The notes: generated by a model not told the origin, from the letters alone. Positions 1 through 8,843 are shown, numbered from the stretch's first letter. The stretch: 64,000 nucleotides of DNA from Paenibacillus taichungensis (GCF_013359905.1 NZ_JABMCC010000118.1:558001-622000); one strand, 5' to 3'. Numbers and translations are program-made.

Positions 1-2
1 GT

Positions 3-1595
3 CTAACACTCCCCTGCCAGTTCCGCATCTGTCCAATGAAGCTGAACACCCTGGCGAATCAGCTGTGCCTGATAGTCGTGAAGATGCTTCGCCGAAGCCC
101 TCACCTCTGAGGGCTCTACTTGCTGTGAAATGGCATAAGCGGCAAGGGTTCCGGCAGCCTCGCCAATATTCCATTCGGTGGGATGCAGACGGTAACAACC
201 GTTCGCAATCTGGGTCATGGAGATATTTTTGCAAGCTGGGAGCAAGTTCTTGACTCGCACCGGGATGAGTGCACCCAGCGGAATCTCATAGGGATGATTC
301 GGTATATAAAAAGTCCGCTGACTCACGGTTGTTGGATGGAGATCCAGATGATAACTGCCGACACCCACACTATCCTCGTAACGTTTGGCTCCCTCTGCTC
401 CGCACAATTCCTTGCTCACATCCTGCTCGGTAATGGTATATACGCCTCGGATTCGCCGTGATTCCCGAATATACGGCGCTTTTGCGAGACCGTCTTCCGT
501 ACCGAGCACATCTCCACGCAGCCTTACTCCCGGATAACCCTTTCCGCCGTCCAGTCGGGGAGCTGCTGTCTGAAGCCAGTATACTAAGGAAAGAGTTAGT
601 TGCCTCGCCGCTTCGAGATGCCGCTCGCGTTCCTCCGGCGATACGCCAATGATTGGCCCGGCGTAATAATCGTTCAGTGCCCAGTTGAGCAGCGTGACTT
701 CACCATCATTCAGTGACTCTGACCATATAGCCGGGTCAACGATCCGCCGATAATCCCACAGGGGGGTTATGCCCTGATCATTCGGGAACATCGTGAACTC
801 TTTCAGCTTGGATGTATCATTGGCATCCGAAGCGTACCAGCTCAGGATCGGATACAGTGAGAACGAGGGAACATACTGACGCCAGTAATCATAATCCCTC
901 GGACGAGGGATCGTGAAGTCTCCTCCCGGCACATAATCCACTGCCGCCACATGGGTAATCGACTGCATGTCTAGCGGGTTCGCTTCATCCAGGGCATGTG
1001 GCTCACCCGTATCCCGCCGAGATTCCGCTCCACTTACATACTCTACTCCCGCAAGGGGAAGCAGATCACCGCATTCTGTAGCATCCAGATAATAGGCACC
1101 CTGGAGCTTAATTAATCTCCCAATTCGCTCTTCACGCACAGTCACGCCAGTCACCCGGTCTCCTGCTGTATCTACCTGAACTGGCACAGTATGATAGAGC
1201 ACCTCGATTCGACCGGTGTTCACGTAAGGCGCAAGCATCTCATGCAAAACGGCAAGCGCAACTTTCGGCTCATGCGCCAAGCGACTCACCCAGCCATTAC
1301 CGGGGTTAAGAACAGGATCGCTCTTGGCGACATCCGTAAGCGGGTAGTTCCGTCTGTAGTAATCTCTGACTCGGCTGCGGAACTCACGATACGATGCTGT
1401 ACTGCCAGATTGCTCAATCCAGCGATGCTCATCCGGTGGCACCGCCTGTGAGGTCAATTGACCGCCAAGCCAGTCCGTCTCTTCCGTCAAAAGCACCCGT
1501 TGCCCTGCCTTGGCTGCAGCCAGCGCAGCTGCAGTCCCGCCAAGACCACCGCCAATAATGACGATATCACTGCGTTTCTCCTGCTCAATCCCCAT
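3..1595 (-). CDS. FAD-dependent oxidoreductase (PF12831-like)
   Basis: Probable flavoprotein oxidoreductase of 530 residues. A Rossmann dinucleotide-binding motif GGGLGG lies at residues 15-20, followed by the TEETDWLGGQLTSQ block typical of the FAD_oxidored class. The C-terminal part contains HLDLHPTT and a YEIPLGALIP block that is also usual in this class. The ATG at 1595 is chosen because GGGAGGAG stands just upstream; the frame stays open further upstream only inside the ROK gene. It overlaps the ROK kinase gene by 11 bp and is the last gene of the operon starting at 8797. The substrate is unknown. Context suggests it oxidises a sugar or sugar derivative, which is inference. No signal peptide is visible, so it is presumably cytoplasmic. 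Confidence 0.85.
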   Translation of the reverse strand: MGIEQEKRSDIVIIGGGLGGTAAALAAAKAGQRVLLTEETDWLGGQLTSQAVPPDEHRWIEQSGSTASYREFRSRVRDYYRRNYPLTDVAKSDPVLNPGNGWVSRLAHEPKVALAVLHEMLAPYVNTGRIEVLYHTVPVQVDTAGDRVTGVTVREERIGRLIKLQGAYYLDATECGDLLPLAGVEYVSGAESRRDTGEPHALDEANPLDMQSITHVAAVDYVPGGDFTIPRPRDYDYWRQYVPSFSLYPILSWYASDANDTSKLKEFTMFPNDQGITPLWDYRRIVDPAIWSESLNDGEVTLLNWALNDYYAGPIIGVSPEERERHLEAARQLTLSLVYWLQTAAPRLDGGKGYPGVRLRGDVLGTEDGLAKAPYIRESRRIRGVYTITEQDVSKELCGAEGAKRYEDSVGVGSYHLDLHPTTVSQRTFYIPNHPYEIPLGALIPVRVKNLLPACKNISMTQIANGCYRLHPTEWNIGEAAGTLAAYAISQQVEPSEVRASAKHLHDYQAQLIRQGVQLHWTDAELAGEC

Positions 1596-2538
1596 GCTTT
1601 GTCTCCTCCCTGTCACTGCCTTCAGACCAGCCAACGCCGTCCTTACGCAGGTGTTCCAAGGCCAGCTGCGCCGCCCCGAAACAGCCTGCCCAGTTACCGA
1701 ATTCAGCCACTGCAACCCGGTCTGCCAATCCGACACTGGACAACTTAGCGGTAAGCATCGGCCACCATATAGCCTGATCATGGGTCACACCGCCACCAAG
1801 AATAATCAATTCCGGATCTATCGAGGCAGATATATTCGCAATAACCGAGGCCAAATCAGATATGTAACGCTCTAGAATGTACAACGCTATTGCTTCTCCC
1901 TGTCTTGCAGCGGTCATAATCTCTCGGCCGTGAGTATACGTGTTGCCCTTCTGTTCCCGCGCCAGCCGCATCAGTGCACTACCGGAAATGTATTGCTCCA
2001 CGCAGCCGCGTTTGCCACAATTGCAAGGCCGACCGTCAGGCACCAGCACACTGTGCCCCCAGTCCCCACCGCGCCAGTCTACTCCCCGTAACATCCTGCC
2101 AAATGCCATATTGGCCCCACCGACCCCAGTTCCGAGTGTCAGCATAACCAGGTTCTGCTTACCGCGGCCGGTGCCAAGCCACGCCTCGCCGAGCAGTGCA
2201 GCATTGGCGTCGTTATCAGCAGTTGAAGGCAGGCCAAATTCCGCTGTTGCCCACTGTGTCAGTGGCATTCCCTGCCAGCCAGGTAAATTATTCGTTGCGT
2301 GGATCACTTCACCCGTCTCCACATTCACCCTTCCTGCCGAGGCAATACCCAGGGCCTTCACTTCTTCACATCTAGACAACAGTTCACTTACTAACTCGCA
2401 CAGCTGGCCAAGTATAGCCTTCCGGCCCAACCGGGCCTCGGTTGCACATGTAGCCTCCACCCGAACGACTCCGGCTTCATTGACCACAAGCCCTTTAATG
2501 CCTGTGCCACCTACATCTACGCCAATGACCTGCGGCAT
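1585..2538 (-). CDS. ROK family sugar kinase (probable ManNAc/GlcNAc-type kinase)
   Basis: ATP-dependent sugar kinase of the ROK family, 317 aa, the usual length. The phosphate-binding motif DVGGTGIKG is at residues 8-16, the catalytic aspartate is D110 in DNDANAA, a second ATP motif is LGTGVGG near 135-141, and the zinc site is CNCGKRGCVE (C172, C174, C179) with H162. The usual substrate-contacting ExGH is DWGH here (D159). It begins 28 bp after the RpiR gene and has a GGGGGAAAG ribosome site. Next to NanE the natural inference is phosphorylation of N-acetylmannosamine to ManNAc-6-P. A glucokinase-like role cannot be excluded from sequence. Confidence 0.88.
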   Translation of the reverse strand: MPQVIGVDVGGTGIKGLVVNEAGVVRVEATCATEARLGRKAILGQLCELVSELLSRCEEVKALGIASAGRVNVETGEVIHATNNLPGWQGMPLTQWATAEFGLPSTADNDANAALLGEAWLGTGRGKQNLVMLTLGTGVGGANMAFGRMLRGVDWRGGDWGHSVLVPDGRPCNCGKRGCVEQYISGSALMRLAREQKGNTYTHGREIMTAARQGEAIALYILERYISDLASVIANISASIDPELIILGGGVTHDQAIWWPMLTAKLSSVGLADRVAVAEFGNWAGCFGAAQLALEHLRKDGVGWSEGSDREETKHGD

Positions 2539-2566
2539 TCGCTTTCCCCCTATTCACACAAGCCCT

Positions 2567-3394
2567 TCAATAAATACGGTCGATAACCGCCCTGGCCGTT
2601 AATTCCTTCATCTTTTTAGTCTCTTCACCATGCTCGCGCTCCAGTCCCTGGCAGAGCAAGTCGATAATAAACAGCTGAGAGATTTTAGCTCCTACAGAAC
2701 CGCCTTCAAGGGGAGACTCCTTCCCCGCGGTCAAGAGCAAGATATCCGCAATAGAAGCAATGGGGGATTTGGCATAGTTCGTCATGGCAATCACCTTAGC
2801 CCCGTTTTGTTTAGCCTTCATCAGCATATCGTTGGTATCCAGCGTACTGCCGGACACACTGATGCCAAAAGCCACGTCACCTTCTCCCATCGTTACCGCC
2901 ATCATGGACTGAATATGACTGTCGGAATTCGCTTCCGCACGTCGGCCGATACGCAGAAAACGGTTCTTGGCATCCATAGCGGTAATACCTGACGAGCCCA
3001 CGCCGAAGAATTGCACATGTCGTGCACTGTCCAGACACTTTACTGCCTGCTCCAACTGGCTACGATCCAGCATACCCAAGCTGGATTGCAGCACACCCAC
3101 CATCGAGGCATATAAATGGTCGGCGTAATCGTCCTCTCCCTGCTCGCCGTCTGGCTGGTTCTGCCGTTTCGGCAGCCCCTGGGCCAGCATCAGCTTGAAA
3201 TCCTGATAGCCTTTAAACCCGATTTTACGGCAGAATCTCATCACCGTGGTCTCTCCGGTACCAGCAAAATCAGCCAGCTCAGTCACAGAAAAATAGATTA
3301 TATTATCCGGATTGTCCCGTACGCACCTGGCCACCTTCTGCTCCGACTTGGTCATGGAAGGATAATACGTATTAATTCGGTCATTCATCTCCAT
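2567..3394 (-). CDS. MurR/RpiR family transcriptional regulator
   Basis: Transcription factor of 275 aa with the RpiR layout: an N-terminal HTH_6 domain (about residues 1-77, with the helix-turn-helix around SVTELADFAGTGETTVMRFC) and a C-terminal SIS sugar-phosphate binding domain (about 120-260, FFGVGSSGITAMDAKN and ISVSGSTLDT blocks). RpiR proteins usually sense a phosphosugar from the pathway they control; ManNAc-6-P or GlcNAc-6-P would fit here. It is encoded inside the operon, 6 bp after nanE, so it probably autoregulates. A candidate operator is the inverted repeat over the predicted -10 at 8863-8885. Confidence 0.9.
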   Translation of the reverse strand: MEMNDRINTYYPSMTKSEQKVARCVRDNPDNIIYFSVTELADFAGTGETTVMRFCRKIGFKGYQDFKLMLAQGLPKRQNQPDGEQGEDDYADHLYASMVGVLQSSLGMLDRSQLEQAVKCLDSARHVQFFGVGSSGITAMDAKNRFLRIGRRAEANSDSHIQSMMAVTMGEGDVAFGISVSGSTLDTNDMLMKAKQNGAKVIAMTNYAKSPIASIADILLLTAGKESPLEGGSVGAKISQLFIIDLLCQGLEREHGEETKKMKELTARAVIDRIY

Positions 3395-3400
3395 TACTCT

Positions 3401-4099
3401 TCATCCTCGCTTTTTTCTGGTCACTGCTGCGAACTGTCGGGTAATTAGCTGTGGCCGAGTTATTGCGGAGCCCACCACAACCGCGTATGCCCCCAGATCA
3501 AGCGCTTCTTCTACCTGAAAAGGTTTACTAATCCGCCCTTCGGCAATGACCGGAATCTTCAACCGCTGTGCGGACATTCCCAGCAGCTCCAAATTAGGCC
3601 CTTCCTGCTGCCGGGAATACGGTGTATAACCCGATAGTGTAGTCGAAACACAGCTGACTCCAAGTGACTCAGCATATAAAGCTTCCTCCAGAATGGAGAT
3701 GTCTGCCATGGAAACTACTCCATTTGCGTTCAGATAGGCGGTGATTTGCTCCAATGTATGATTTTCCGGCCTGCTCTGGCGGGTCGCATCAAATGCAATG
3801 ATATCCGCTCCGGCCTCTAGCAGCTCGTCAATTTCTCTGAGAGTTGGGGTGATATATACAGCAGAATCCGGGTAATTGCGCTTCACGATGCCAATAACCG
3901 GCAATGAGACGGTCTGCTTGATCGCACGTACATCTGCTGCCCCATTCGCCCGAATACCCGCGGCCCCTCCTTCCTCCGCAGCAGCTGCCATACGAGCCAT
4001 CATCGCCGCGCCATGCAGCGGTTCGTCAGCCAGCGCCTGGCAGGAAACAATTAGCCCCAAATGCAGTTTCTCCAGCACTACCTTTGTCAGGGTTTCCAC
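3401..4099 (-). CDS. nanE: N-acetylmannosamine-6-phosphate 2-epimerase
   Basis: NanE interconverts ManNAc-6-P and GlcNAc-6-P in the cytoplasm. The 232-aa TIM-barrel protein carries the family blocks GLIVSCQALADEPLHG (15-30), GIRANG (48-53, R50), KRNYPDSAVYITPT with catalytic K73, DATRQSRP with D104, and AEGRI with E187. The start is taken as GTG at 4099, 8 bp after the DUF4127 stop; the purine-rich AAGAGAGAGG sits unusually close, so a GTG a few codons in is an alternative. No nanA lyase is nearby, so the substrate is more likely ManNAc itself than sialic acid. The product would feed NagA/NagB, encoded at 45-47 kb. Confidence 0.95.
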   Translation of the reverse strand: METLTKVVLEKLHLGLIVSCQALADEPLHGAAMMARMAAAAEEGGAAGIRANGAADVRAIKQTVSLPVIGIVKRNYPDSAVYITPTLREIDELLEAGADIIAFDATRQSRPENHTLEQITAYLNANGVVSMADISILEEALYAESLGVSCVSTTLSGYTPYSRQQEGPNLELLGMSAQRLKIPVIAEGRISKPFQVEEALDLGAYAVVVGSAITRPQLITRQFAAVTRKKRG

Positions 4100-4107
4100 C
4101 CTCTCTC

Positions 4108-5661
4108 TTATATTCTGCTTTCCTTACCTGGGTTGGATGGTACGAATCGTACAGACAGGCCCACTTCGAACATCCGGTTCCATGGCATATAACAATCGGT
4201 AATCTGGATACTCCCTGCTGTAGTATCGATCCGCACAGTAAGCTCTTGTCGCAACCTTTCCTCTACTCGGGCAGCAACAAGGCCACGAGACCCATCCAGC
4301 AAGTACTTGCCATATCCCATCTCCTGTACCGGGCCATTGCTAAGTTCTCCCCGAACGACTGAACAATAGCAAACATCCTCAGCATAGCGGAGAGCGAGGA
4401 AATCAAGATGCGATTGTGTACGACCATAGAGCAGATAGATCATGGCCTGCGAAATGACGGTTCCTAGCGAGTTGGAGCTGGTATTCCAGGCGGCATATCC
4501 AGCCAGATCAAATAACATGTCTTTTTGCCGCAGCATCTTGACCAGCTTCTGATCCCCACCATTGGCATATCCCACATCCGCTACAGCCACCGGCTTGTTC
4601 TTGCTCCTGAGCAGAAAGTGTCCATATTCCACCAGTTCCATCAGGTTTCGGTATACATCATAGCTGTAAAAAGAATGCTGCTGCGACACCGCTTCCGCCA
4701 TCGTCTCTCCAGGTGTGCTAATCAACAGCACTAGATCTGCTTCAGTCTCACTGGATGCAATTAACCCACCTGCAGCCAAAATCTGATATTTGAGCGTCTC
4801 ATAGAAAAATCGATCCTCGAATAGCGGAGTAACAAACGCCCCCTGAACAGATGATAATCGTGGGTACACCAGCGGCATCCGGCCGCGAGCCTTGTTCATC
4901 ATTCTGGAGAGCAGTACGCAACCAACTTCGTCCGCACCAGGATACATGTAGACTTTAAGTTCCAGATCCAGGGCGGTAATCCGGGCTCGCACTTTCTCCT
5001 GATCCTTGGCTGTATGTCCATAAGGCGCCGAATCATCCTGCGGCACAATCATGAAGTCGATAATTCCTTCCTGGACCAGAGCCAGCACTTGCTTGTTAGC
5101 TTCAATATTTATGGCCCTGCGTCCCAGGTAATCTTCCAGCACTTCCATTGGTAGACGGTTATCGATATCGGCCAGCTCGCGGATTTCCTCATCCGTCGCA
5201 ATCCCCAGCTCCATCCGATGGCTGATGAAACCTTTGCGAAAAATCTCTCTTCCCCAGTCGGCGTAATAATCCGGCTCCTCATCGGACAGGGAATATTGCG
5301 GGCAGCGCATAATCAGTTGGAACGCATACAGGGTTAGCTGCGGGTACTGCTGCTTGATCCCCCGAAGGCGCTCCAGACGCGCCGTCAGTTCATCTGGCTT
5401 CAACCGATGTAGCCGGGAAGGAATAATCCCGCCATAGAGCAACGTATCTAAGGCAACGATTGCTCCATCTGCCCTTGCACAGCTCTCCTCAAACCAGGTC
5501 CATAACTGTTCCACATCGCCCGGACGTTTTTTCAGGCCCATGATTTCAAGTGGGGGACGCTCAACTTTGAATTCCGTTCCCTGTGCCAACAAATAAGGAA
5601 ACTCATAATTGCAAGGCCGTTCATCTAACGGAACAAAGGTTAGCTTATACTGCTTCGGCAT
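4108..5661 (-). CDS. DUF4127 family protein
   Basis: Protein of 517 aa matching the DUF4127 family as I know it; no biochemical function is known to me. Conserved-looking blocks are VPLDERPCN (residues 10-18), a GAIVALDTLLYGGIIPSR stretch, IVPQDDSAPYGHT, YPGADEVGCVLLSR and a C-terminal AWNTSSNSLGTVISQ. Several acidic and histidine residues in these blocks could form an active site. No signal peptide or membrane segment is seen. The ATG at 5661 is preferred to the GTG 12 bp upstream because AAAGGGTG lies about 9 bp ahead of it. It lies between the permease and nanE, so it is probably an enzyme acting on the imported sugar before or alongside NanE (inference). Confidence 0.85.
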   Translation of the reverse strand: MPKQYKLTFVPLDERPCNYEFPYLLAQGTEFKVERPPLEIMGLKKRPGDVEQLWTWFEESCARADGAIVALDTLLYGGIIPSRLHRLKPDELTARLERLRGIKQQYPQLTLYAFQLIMRCPQYSLSDEEPDYYADWGREIFRKGFISHRMELGIATDEEIRELADIDNRLPMEVLEDYLGRRAINIEANKQVLALVQEGIIDFMIVPQDDSAPYGHTAKDQEKVRARITALDLELKVYMYPGADEVGCVLLSRMMNKARGRMPLVYPRLSSVQGAFVTPLFEDRFFYETLKYQILAAGGLIASSETEADLVLLISTPGETMAEAVSQQHSFYSYDVYRNLMELVEYGHFLLRSKNKPVAVADVGYANGGDQKLVKMLRQKDMLFDLAGYAAWNTSSNSLGTVISQAMIYLLYGRTQSHLDFLALRYAEDVCYCSVVRGELSNGPVQEMGYGKYLLDGSRGLVAARVEERLRQELTVRIDTTAGSIQITDCYMPWNRMFEVGLSVRFVPSNPGKESRI

Positions 5662-5688
5662 GAATGCGTTCACCCTTTCTGTGTTTTT

Positions 5689-6537
5689 TTATCCTTTAAT
5701 CGCTCCGGCGATGCCTTCCATATAGTATTTTTGGGTGAAAAGGAAAACAATGATAATCGGCAGCACCGAAATCATGGTGCCGGCGGCAATCCAGCCGAAG
5801 TTATACGAGAATTGACCGTTCAGATACGTCAGGGCCGCTGCCAGTGGATATTTCTGCGGATCATCCAGCACGACAATCGGCCACAGGAAATTGTTCCAGA
5901 ATGCCATAACTTCAAGCAAGCCAATGACGGCAATACCTGGTTTAACCAATGGCATGACAAGCTGCACGAAGATACGGAACTCGGAAGCTCCATCCATTTT
6001 GCCAGAATCCCGAATATCCGTCGGTATGCCCAGAAACGTTTGCCGCATCAGAAAGATGTTAAAAACCGACACCGCGGCCGGAAGCACAACACCAAGAAAC
6101 GTATTGCCCAAGTGAAAGGCCTGAATCGTTAAATAATGCACAATCATCGCCGTTGCCGAAGGAATAATCATGGTCGAGATCAGCAGCGTGAACACCAGAT
6201 TACGTCCCCTGAACCGAAAGGTCGCGAGTGGATACGCCGTTAGGCAGGACAAGAAGATGTTAAACACTACCCCAAGGAGCGTAATCACCACCGTATTTAT
6301 GATGTAGCGTGGAAAATCCATGAACTCCCACACCTGCACGTAGTTATCGAAAGCGATGAAGGTTGGTAGAATTGCTGGTGGATTCGCAAACACATTACGA
6401 CCAGGCATCAGCGATACGCTGAGCAGCCACAGAAAAGGACCCATCATAAACAGGGCGAGCAAAATCAACAGTACATAAATGATCAAATGACGAAGGGCTT
6501 TTTTCATTTTTTTAGACGAAAGCGTATGCCGAATCAA
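5689..6537 (-). CDS. Carbohydrate ABC transporter permease (MalG type)
   Basis: Inner subunit of a CUT1-type sugar importer, 282 aa, with six predicted membrane segments. The cytoplasmic EAA loop, which docks the ATPase, is DSGKMDGASEFRIF followed by a VMPLVKPGI stretch. The first segment follows a short basic tail (SSKKMKKALRH). Its start overlaps the stop of the upstream MalF-type permease by 4 bp, indicating translational coupling. No ATPase gene is in this operon, so a shared MsmX-like ATPase is expected. Confidence 0.93.
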   Translation of the reverse strand: MIRHTLSSKKMKKALRHLIIYVLLILLALFMMGPFLWLLSVSLMPGRNVFANPPAILPTFIAFDNYVQVWEFMDFPRYIINTVVITLLGVVFNIFLSCLTAYPLATFRFRGRNLVFTLLISTMIIPSATAMIVHYLTIQAFHLGNTFLGVVLPAAVSVFNIFLMRQTFLGIPTDIRDSGKMDGASEFRIFVQLVMPLVKPGIAVIGLLEVMAFWNNFLWPIVVLDDPQKYPLAAALTYLNGQFSYNFGWIAAGTMISVLPIIIVFLFTQKYYMEGIAGAIKG

Positions 6538-7415
6538 TAGGTATTCACCCCGCCTCTCCGGTTCAGCCGGAACACCAACACACTGAGCGCTGCTACCATC
6601 ACACTGACGATCAGCCCAAGCGCCGAGGCATACCCGAAATTGAATTGCTCCAGCCCTTTTTGAAAAATATAAACGCTTGAGGTCAGCGTGGACGTTCCCG
6701 GCCCGCCCTTGGTGAGAATATAGACCTCATCGAATACACGAACGGCACCCATCACCGAAATTACGGTGCAAAAGAGAATATGCGGCCGCAGCAACGGAAG
6801 CGTCACATGAATAATCAGTCTCAGTGGTCCTGCTCCATCCACTCTGGCGGCTTCGTATAGATCTGCCGGAATTCCCTGAAGCCCAGCCAGATAGAGCATC
6901 ATATAATAGCCGAGACCCTTCCACATGGTGATGAACATCAGCACATACAGCGCCGTACTGCTCGTGGAAAGCCAGGAGACCTGCTCACTAAGAATGCCAA
7001 CCTTCAGCAGCAGGTAATTGACCACGCCGTTATTGCCCAACAGCCAGCTCCAGATCAGTGCCACCGCGACCATGGAAGTTACAACCGGTATGTAGTAGGC
7101 AGCCCTGAACATTTTGACACCTGGAATTCGGCTGTTAACCAGAATGGCCATGAGGATAGAGATGATTTGAATCACCGGCACAACCAACACATACACCAAC
7201 GAATTCCACAGCGAAATCAGGAAATTGTGATCTTGAAAGGCCCGGGTAAAGTTATCCAAACCAACGAAATGTGTCTCTGTAATGACAGAATAATCGGTTA
7301 ATGAGAGGGGTACCCCGTAAATAATCGGCCAAAAGGTGAAAACTGCCAGAAACAACAATCCCGGTGCCATAAACGCCCATGCAGCAAAAGATTCGGATCG
7401 AATCGCCTTGTACAC
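6534..7415 (-). CDS. Carbohydrate ABC transporter permease (MalF type)
   Basis: Partner permease of 293 aa with six predicted membrane segments and the EAA loop EAARVDGAGPLRL followed by VTLPLLRP. The start is GTG at 7415, preceded by GGGAGGCGTAGCC. It lies 68 bp downstream of the binding-protein gene; that gap holds a perfect palindrome which may set the ratio of binding protein to permease. It forms a heterodimer with the product of 5689-6537. Confidence 0.93.
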   Translation of the reverse strand: MYKAIRSESFAAWAFMAPGLLFLAVFTFWPIIYGVPLSLTDYSVITETHFVGLDNFTRAFQDHNFLISLWNSLVYVLVVPVIQIISILMAILVNSRIPGVKMFRAAYYIPVVTSMVAVALIWSWLLGNNGVVNYLLLKVGILSEQVSWLSTSSTALYVLMFITMWKGLGYYMMLYLAGLQGIPADLYEAARVDGAGPLRLIIHVTLPLLRPHILFCTVISVMGAVRVFDEVYILTKGGPGTSTLTSSVYIFQKGLEQFNFGYASALGLIVSVMVAALSVLVFRLNRRGGVNTY

Positions 7416-7441
7416 GGCTACGCCTCCCTCTCTTCTAGGAT

Positions 7442-7463
7442 TGAGGGGGAGTACTCCCCCTCA
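7442..7463. repeat. Perfect 22-bp palindrome in the binding-protein/permease gap
   Basis: The 11-bp arm TGAGGGGGAGT is followed directly by its exact reverse complement. In RNA this is a very stable G+C-rich hairpin 20 bp after the stop of the solute-binding protein gene. No run of T follows, so it is not a standard terminator. It is more likely a 3'-end stabiliser or partial terminator that raises binding-protein mRNA over permease mRNA, as intercistronic hairpins do in other sugar operons. Confidence 0.7.
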
Positions 7464-7483
7464 TCAGACTGTACCGCATAAGT

Positions 7484-8797
7484 TCAGGATTCCTGGTTAA
7501 GAATTTGGTTAACTTCCTTCTCCACTGCGTTCAACGTTTCTTTAATATCTGCTCCGTTCATCAAAATTTCCTGCAAGCCCCGTGCCAATGCGGAGTTGAT
7601 ATCTCCTGCATTCGGTACGCCGACCATGTAATCAGTGGCTTTATCGAGACTTTGAGAGGAGGCTACCTTGGCTTCGGCTTCCAGCGATCCGTCGGATTGC
7701 GTAAAGAACGGATCTTCAATGGAGGCTTTGCTCGACGGCAGCGTGTTGGCTACCTTGGAGAAGGCAGTCTGGTTCTCTGCATTGGTAATAAAGGCGGCAA
7801 ATTCCACCGCTTGCTCGGGGTTTTTGGATTTCTGTGGCACAACGAGATCCATGGAATTGGAGAGCCGCAGGTTCGCTTTGCCCGTTGGGAGCGTTACAGC
7901 AATCGTATTTTTGTAAACATCCGGTGCAGACTTCTTGATGAAGTTGATAAAGGTTGGACCCGACAACTGGAAAGCGACCTGCTCCCCGGAAAAATACTGG
8001 ATCTGCTTGCTGAATTCCGCATCCTCCTTCAGCACCACGCCTTCGGCCATCAGATCACGCATTTGAGCGATCATCGCCTCTGCCTCCGGCGTATTGAAAG
8101 CGGCGGCCGTTTTGTCCTCATTTAGAATCGGAATGCCGTCGATTGGAAATAACTTGGAAATAAGCTGCTGCGCATAACCGGCCACTCCGGTCTTTTCATG
8201 GACCTGACGGGCCCACTCCACAAGTTCCTCTCGGGTCTGCGGCGGATTTGCCGGATCAAGGCCTGCCTCCTTCACCAGCTTGGTATTCATGAACAGCACT
8301 TCGGTACCTGTGTACCAAGGAAGCGCGTAAGCTTTGCCATCCAAAACAGTAGAATTATAAATGCCTTCAAAGTAACTCTTCGCTTCCTCATCTGTCAGGT
8401 ATTCATTCAGATTCAGCAGCGCTCCCTTACTTCCCAATTGACTGGCGAATTCGGTATTGAGGTTCACAACATCAGGGCTTTTGCCACTGGCCGTACTGGT
8501 CAATAAACGCTGTGAAATGGCATCATATGGATAGTCCTTCCACTCGACTTTCACGCCAGGATGACTGCTCTCATACTTGGCAATCAATTCATTGAAATAA
8601 TCGTTGAACGTTGGCTGTAAAGCAATCGTCCAAAACTCCAGCGTCACCGGCTTTCCCGCTTCCGCACCCGTCTCCCCAGTGCTTCCCGGACTCGGCGTAC
8701 CAGCCGTATTGTCATTTCCTCCGCAGGCGGCAAGCAGCATAGACATCATAACGACTAGCAGCAAAGATACTGTGAAGCCCTTTCTGTTGGTGGTCAC
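7484..8797 (-). CDS. Extracellular sugar-binding lipoprotein of ABC importer
   Basis: Substrate-binding protein of 437 aa, first gene of the operon. A lipoprotein signal peptide ends in LLAAC with the lipidated cysteine at C25, so the protein is anchored on the outer face of the membrane. The rest resembles SBP_bac_1 proteins of CUT1 importers (KPVTLEFWTIALQPTF near the start of the mature chain). The start is GTG at 8797 with GAGGGGG 8 bp ahead. The ligand is predicted from context to be an amino sugar or a glycoside of one; this is inference. Confidence 0.92.
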   Translation of the reverse strand: MTTNRKGFTVSLLLVVMMSMLLAACGGNDNTAGTPSPGSTGETGAEAGKPVTLEFWTIALQPTFNDYFNELIAKYESSHPGVKVEWKDYPYDAISQRLLTSTASGKSPDVVNLNTEFASQLGSKGALLNLNEYLTDEEAKSYFEGIYNSTVLDGKAYALPWYTGTEVLFMNTKLVKEAGLDPANPPQTREELVEWARQVHEKTGVAGYAQQLISKLFPIDGIPILNEDKTAAAFNTPEAEAMIAQMRDLMAEGVVLKEDAEFSKQIQYFSGEQVAFQLSGPTFINFIKKSAPDVYKNTIAVTLPTGKANLRLSNSMDLVVPQKSKNPEQAVEFAAFITNAENQTAFSKVANTLPSSKASIEDPFFTQSDGSLEAEAKVASSQSLDKATDYMVGVPNAGDINSALARGLQEILMNGADIKETLNAVEKEVNQILNQES

Positions 8798-8843
8798 ACA
8801 ACATTCCCCCTCAGTTTGGTATAAGACGGGAGCCGGCGATTAC

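Noticed and set aside
1596-1781. N-terminal extension of the FAD oxidoreductase
   Set aside because: It reads through the ROK gene and lacks family similarity; the ATG at 1595 has a strong ribosome site.
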